From positions 1 to 10,530 of the forward strand of contig JAKORR010000899.1 of the NCBI GenBank assembly GCA_029777735.1: a stretch of 10,530 bases of DNA, given 5' to 3'. Both the position numbers and the translations under genes were made by a program. This document shows, piece after piece, positions 8,201-10,530 of the stretch. The notes below the pieces were generated by a model. The model saw nothing but the letters and a program-made list of their open reading frames with translations. It was not told where the DNA came from and ran no database searches. This stretch comes from Armatimonadota bacterium. GTDB taxonomy: Bacteria > Armatimonadota > Zipacnadia > Zipacnadales > FEN-943. How positions within the stretch are numbered: the stretch's first letter is position 1; the number at the start of each line of letters is the position of its first letter.

Positions 8201-9998
8201 GTCGGCGGCTACGGCTGCCTTCAACCTCGGGATCGCCAACATGCGGCGTCGTACGACCCGCACGGCCTTGACGGCCATAACCATCGTCCTTCTGACCTTC
8301 ACGGTGCTGAGCTTCAGCTCTGTGAAGTCTTACATACGGTACAACGAGATAGTGTTGCCTCACGCACCAGCATATCAGGGTGTGTTGGTGCGCGACCGAG
8401 CTTGGCTCTCGCTCGAGGAACCTACGGTCTACATCGTAGAGAACGAGTTTGGGCACGACGCCATCGTGGCGCCCCGGGCATGGTACATCAGCTCCGACCT
8501 GCAGAAGGAGCTCATGATCGACGTCGTGCTAGGATCGGACCCCACCAAGCGCTTCACAGTCAACGCTTTGCTGGGCGTTGGTCCCACCGACGGCGAAGTC
8601 ATGCCGGTGAGCAAGGTACTGGCAGCGGGGCGCTGGATGAAGCCCGGCGACAAGGACGTGGCGCTGCTGCCCGAGAGCGTCGCGACAGCCCTCGGTATCA
8701 AGCCCCAGGAGCTGGGCGCAGCGACCGTGAGCGTCTTCGGGACCAGCTACCGCGTCATCGGCATACTGAGCGAGGCCGATATGCGTAACCTGGCCGACCT
8801 TGACGGTGAGCCGATGACACCCGTCAACTACACGATGCTGCGCCCCGAGATACTCAAGCAGATCCAGGAGATGGCCCAGCAGCGCCAGCAGCTTGGTGCC
8901 AGCTCGGCGCAGGCCATGATGCAGGACTACACGCACTACTCGCCCGACAAGTGCCTGTTGTTGCCCTACGATCGCGTGCTTGAGTTGGGCGGCACGCTGC
9001 GGTCAATCGCTGTGCGCTTTCCGGACCAGCAGACAGCGGCCAAAGCAGTCTCGCGCATGATGAAGCGGTTTGCGCTGACGCTCTATGCGGGCCTAGGAGA
9101 CCGTACCTTCTTGTTCAGCTCCGTGGGGATGACCGCCTTGACGGGACTCGAGAGCTTGATCATTCCCATCGTGATCGCGGCACTAATCGTGCTCAACACG
9201 ATGCTAGGGGCCGTGCACGAGCGTGTGCGGGAGATCGGCGTTTACAGCTCCTTGGGCCTCGCACCAACGCACATCTCAATGCTGTTTCTCGCCGAAGCGG
9301 CGGTGTTCGCCAACCTGGGAGCAATCCTGGGCTATCTGCTTGGCCAAGCGCTGGCGAAGATCCTGACAGTTACCGGTCACCTGAGCGGCCTGGAGCTCAA
9401 CTACTCTTCCACCTCGGCCGTCGCCGTGACGGCCTTGGTCGTGCTGGTGGTTCTGATCAGCACCCTCTACCCGTCGCGCAAGGCTTCGGAGATTGCATCG
9501 CCGGGCATTGAGCGCCGCTGGTCACTGCCGCAGCCCGAGGGTGACCTCATGACCTTCCGTCTGCCCTTCAGCGTGACGGGGCGGGATGCCTGGGGGGTGG
9601 CCGAGTTTCTGCGAGAATTCTTCGAGGAGTATGTGGGCTACGCCGGCGGAGAGTTCCTGGCAGACGACGTGCGTCTGGTACCTCTGGAGACAGAGCTGGG
9701 CGAGGGCGTCGCGGTGCGGCTACGCATGTGGCTGGCGCCCTATGATCTGGGCGTCAGCCAAGACTTCGAGCTAGCCTGCCAGCCTACACCCGACGAGGAG
9801 ATCTATGAGGTTGTGATACGCCTCCACCGGCTCTCGGGGGACGTCACTTCGTGGCGCAAGACAAACACGCTGTTTATGGCGGCGGTGCGCAAGCAGTTTC
9901 TCATCTGGCGCACGGTGCCGGTGGGCGAGAAGGTCGTCTACGCCGACCGGGCCGAGGCCCTGCTGGACAAGACTGCAACGGCAACGAATAGCGGATAG
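5283..9998 (+). CDS. Fusion protein: exported degenerate M28-peptidase-like ectodomain + MacB/FtsX-type permease + C-terminal extra domain
   Basis: A 1571-residue envelope protein. Residues 1-22 are a signal peptide (GTGAFA-Q). About 26-545 follows the M28 zinc-peptidase pattern, with a PA-like insertion around 90-230. Expected AHxD reads AYYD (Tyr254); GAxDN reads GAENA (Asn270); the EE pair reads HF (301-302); LD is kept (Asp423); HTPxDT reads DTPLDT (Asp523). Peptidase activity is thus unlikely. Residues 316-412 are a charged, helical, probably coiled-coil insertion. About 570-865 is beta-rich and unassigned; a carboxypeptidase-regulatory-like fold near 595-665 is possible. Helices at about 866-890, 895-918 and 928-948 precede the FtsX core: helix 988-1012 after NLGIANMRRRTTRTA, an external domain 1015-1275, helices 1283-1310, 1331-1357 and 1376-1397, with NTMLGAVHERVREIGVYSSL (1305-1324) as the hallmark FtsX motif. 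Such permeases pair with a separate MacB/LolD/FtsE-like ATPase; none is here and this protein has no Walker motif. Residues 1398-1571 form an unrecognised, probably cytoplasmic domain. Role inferred: envelope signal transduction or export. Confidence 0.85.
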   Translation: MRLVRAVAALVLGALAGTGAFAQGPLGLHEQLAAAVHADRVRAHIDYLAGLGSRVSGYPGNAQAADYVLAQFKALGLETYVQEFDLPTPLDRGCWLEVEGKRYQINALWPNLVRTSQVPRQGLQGPLIYVGSGRLSDFDGKSVEKSLVLMDFNTGQNWLNAPLLDASAVIFLQPPDTTRGEAEMKFLRCPVDVPRFYLEGEAAGDLLAYGATTDVEARIVTDVEWVNRTNRNIIGILPGRDPEKAKEALILSAYYDSISVVPRRAPGAENAVSLSTMLELARAFRDHRPARSIIFLATSGHFQALAGAREFVRLWGQEPRRPKDRGRQLVRLERSAARLRQDKVNIDHELAALDRKERESEARGLPLPPAERVIHIGQLELTREQAYLRKNRDDRDLARLEDKIALWKRLDQFDRIHLFVGLDLSSHNDQLGVFSVGWYYKQDHLLRFYSPLGKQFAAYAEKAGAELGFDSAYCFADGINPIKGREWYSFFPGKIGFDHEMLIRGGRPGITLATVNDARSLVDTPLDTPERLDWLSLTPQMRLACCLLYDLAEDAELREQGLKRIETLKKMHDLIDVQGMVYEFRRRQSFVPNTPVPNALVLVQGTARMMMGVHTTACTMANESSEFELAGEMESRMSLIEAYGFDEAGRLVYAPDRGADGDKKYPRDVYGRAGLKRPVIVFPCSATSIYDLVDERYFQTLQQLFVYDARDYAEPISFGYSLSQGGATSEFPSYVEPCAVVYSMPEVDLQVTMSMGLLGVRLVLINATAQRPTGEGFPADATPAIAFTPLQVAKDMWLLDESRMAKLRANGIRNRRLDDLHETAKETLDTALKAIAARDYSTGMAAARHAWGYESRAYPDVQRTAIDVIKGVLFYLALLLPFAYFAERLFIHSRTVIGLICGTVAMFLLVFLCLYLVHPAFALTNAPPIILLSFIIMALAVLVIAIVTMKFNEELKQMKRARSGVHEADVGRLSAATAAFNLGIANMRRRTTRTALTAITIVLLTFTVLSFSSVKSYIRYNEIVLPHAPAYQGVLVRDRAWLSLEEPTVYIVENEFGHDAIVAPRAWYISSDLQKELMIDVVLGSDPTKRFTVNALLGVGPTDGEVMPVSKVLAAGRWMKPGDKDVALLPESVATALGIKPQELGAATVSVFGTSYRVIGILSEADMRNLADLDGEPMTPVNYTMLRPEILKQIQEMAQQRQQLGASSAQAMMQDYTHYSPDKCLLLPYDRVLELGGTLRSIAVRFPDQQTAAKAVSRMMKRFALTLYAGLGDRTFLFSSVGMTALTGLESLIIPIVIAALIVLNTMLGAVHERVREIGVYSSLGLAPTHISMLFLAEAAVFANLGAILGYLLGQALAKILTVTGHLSGLELNYSSTSAVAVTALVVLVVLISTLYPSRKASEIASPGIERRWSLPQPEGDLMTFRLPFSVTGRDAWGVAEFLREFFEEYVGYAGGEFLADDVRLVPLETELGEGVAVRLRMWLAPYDLGVSQDFELACQPTPDEEIYEVVIRLHRLSGDVTSWRKTNTLFMAAVRKQFLIWRTVPVGEKVVYADRAEALLDKTATATNSG

Positions 9999-10009
9999 GC
10001 GGACTTCGC

Positions 10010-10023
10010 CCGGGCGCGCCCGG
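10010..10023. terminator. 14-base perfect palindrome in the convergent gap (possible bidirectional terminator)
   Basis: CCGGGCGCGCCCGG is its own reverse complement and sits in the 37-base gap between the stop of the + strand permease gene (9998) and the stop of larB on the - strand (10036). It can fold as a 5-base-pair G+C stem with a CGCG loop. A stem between convergent genes could stop or stabilise both transcripts. There is no T tract on either side, so it would be a non-canonical terminator at best. Confidence 0.35.
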
Positions 10024-10035
10024 TGGCGCTTGGCG

Positions 10036-10530
10036 TCAGCCTCTAGCGCCGCGAGCGATCATGCCGGCGATGAACCCCGCCCCGAAGCCGTTGTCAATGT
10101 TGACCACGGCGACGCCGGTGGCGCAAGAGTTGAGCATGGCCAGCAGTGCCGCCAGACCGCCGAAACTTGCCCCGTAGCCGATACTGGTCGGCACCGCGAT
10201 GACGGGCTTGTCAAAGAGCCCGGCGACCACGCTTGGCAGCGCGCCCTCCATGCCCGCGACCACTACTAGGGCGGTAACGTCCTTGACCGCCTCGCGGTGG
10301 GACAGAAGCCTATGCAGACCTGCCACGCCGACATCGTAGATGGCGCGCGCCTCGCATCCCATGGCCTCAACAGTCAGCCGCGCCTGCTCGGCTATGGGCA
10401 TATCTGATGTGCCGGCACAGAAGATCCCGACGGCAGCCTCGTAGCGCTTCTCCGGCTCGCCGAGAAGGATCATACGTGCGGCCTGCTCATAGCGCGCGCC
10501 GGGACAGCTTGCCACGACGGCTTGGTAGTG
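10036..10530 (-). CDS. larB: LarB, nickel-pincer cofactor biosynthesis carboxylase/hydrolase (N-terminus outside window)
   Basis: LarB carboxylates the pyridinium ring of nicotinic acid adenine dinucleotide and hydrolyses its phosphoanhydride, giving the biscarboxylated mononucleotide that LarE and LarC turn into the nickel-pincer cofactor of lactate racemase (LarA) and relatives; it is cytoplasmic. The visible 164 residues are the PurE-like catalytic domain and carry the family's conserved blocks: AGTSDMPIAEQA, YDVGVAGLHRLL, VVAGMEGALPSVVAGL, AVPTSIGYGASFGG, AMLNSCATG and VVNIDNGFGAGF. The Cys of LNSC (codon at 10123-10125) probably corresponds to the cysteine reported to form a covalent pyridine adduct in the Lactobacillus enzyme. 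The frame stays open to base 10530, reading HYQAVV ahead of a GTG at 10515. Typical LarB is about 250 residues, so about 80-90 N-terminal residues lie beyond the edge and that GTG is internal. It is convergent with the permease gene, 37 bases apart, so it is not in its operon. Confidence 0.93.
   Translation of the reverse strand, partial: HYQAVVASCPGARYEQAARMILLGEPEKRYEAAVGIFCAGTSDMPIAEQARLTVEAMGCEARAIYDVGVAGLHRLLSHREAVKDVTALVVVAGMEGALPSVVAGLFDKPVIAVPTSIGYGASFGGLAALLAMLNSCATGVAVVNIDNGFGAGFIAGMIARGARG

Noticed and set aside
10513..10515. GTG at 10515 (- strand) as the true LarB start
   Set aside because: It would give a protein of only 159 residues without the N-terminal region, and the frame stays open to the window edge. 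The codon is most likely an internal Val.
1..10530. CRISPR arrays, insertion sequences, phage genes, tRNA or rRNA
   Set aside because: No repeat-spacer pattern, transposase or integrase motifs, terminal repeats, or recognisable tRNA or rRNA segments were seen. The spacers (166, 103 and 37 bases) are too short to hide most of them.

Overview
The window is G+C-rich, tightly coded bacterial DNA. It holds three large genes on the + strand and one partial gene on the - strand. The organism is probably an uncultivated, diderm-like environmental bacterium of the Armatimonadota / Planctomycetota / related candidate-phylum kind. That is an inference from three things: a DUF6785/DUF6784-type membrane protein, which I associate with those groups; a very large multidomain secreted glycosidase with a CBM9-like tail; and the base composition. 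No rRNA or marker gene fixes the phylum.

Layout: (1) 1-3015, a secreted clan GH-A-like glycoside hydrolase of about 1000 residues. Both catalytic glutamates are visible and a CBM9-like domain sits at the C-terminus; its 5' end is probably cut by the window edge. (2) 3016-3181, a 166-base spacer with a weak promoter candidate, a small inverted repeat and a clear ribosome binding site. (3) 3182-5179, a polytopic membrane protein of 665 residues with a TTG start, resembling the DUF6785/DUF6784 (OPT-like) proteins. (4) 5283-9998, a 1571-residue protein that joins an exported M28-peptidase-like ectodomain to a MacB/FtsX-type ABC permease core and a further C-terminal domain of about 155 residues. 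(5) 10036-10530 on the - strand, the C-terminal two thirds of LarB, convergent with the previous gene across a 37-base gap containing a 14-base perfect palindrome.

The most notable item is the 1571-residue protein. Its M28-like domain keeps the fold-defining sequence pattern, but five of the six residues expected to bind zinc or act as the base appear replaced (Tyr254, Asn270, His301, Phe302, Asp523, with only Asp423 kept). It therefore looks like a pseudo-peptidase sensor or binding domain wired to an FtsX-type transmembrane core, with a charged helical (probable coiled-coil) insertion inside the pseudo-peptidase. Predicted topology is self-consistent: signal peptide, ectodomain outside, three extra membrane helices bringing the chain inside, then the usual four-helix MacB/FtsX layout. 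No ATPase partner is in the window.

The three + strand genes could form a cell-envelope or substrate-uptake cluster (polymer-cleaving enzyme, candidate transporter, envelope transduction or export machine), but spacing alone does not prove co-transcription. LarB belongs to nickel-pincer cofactor synthesis and is probably functionally separate.
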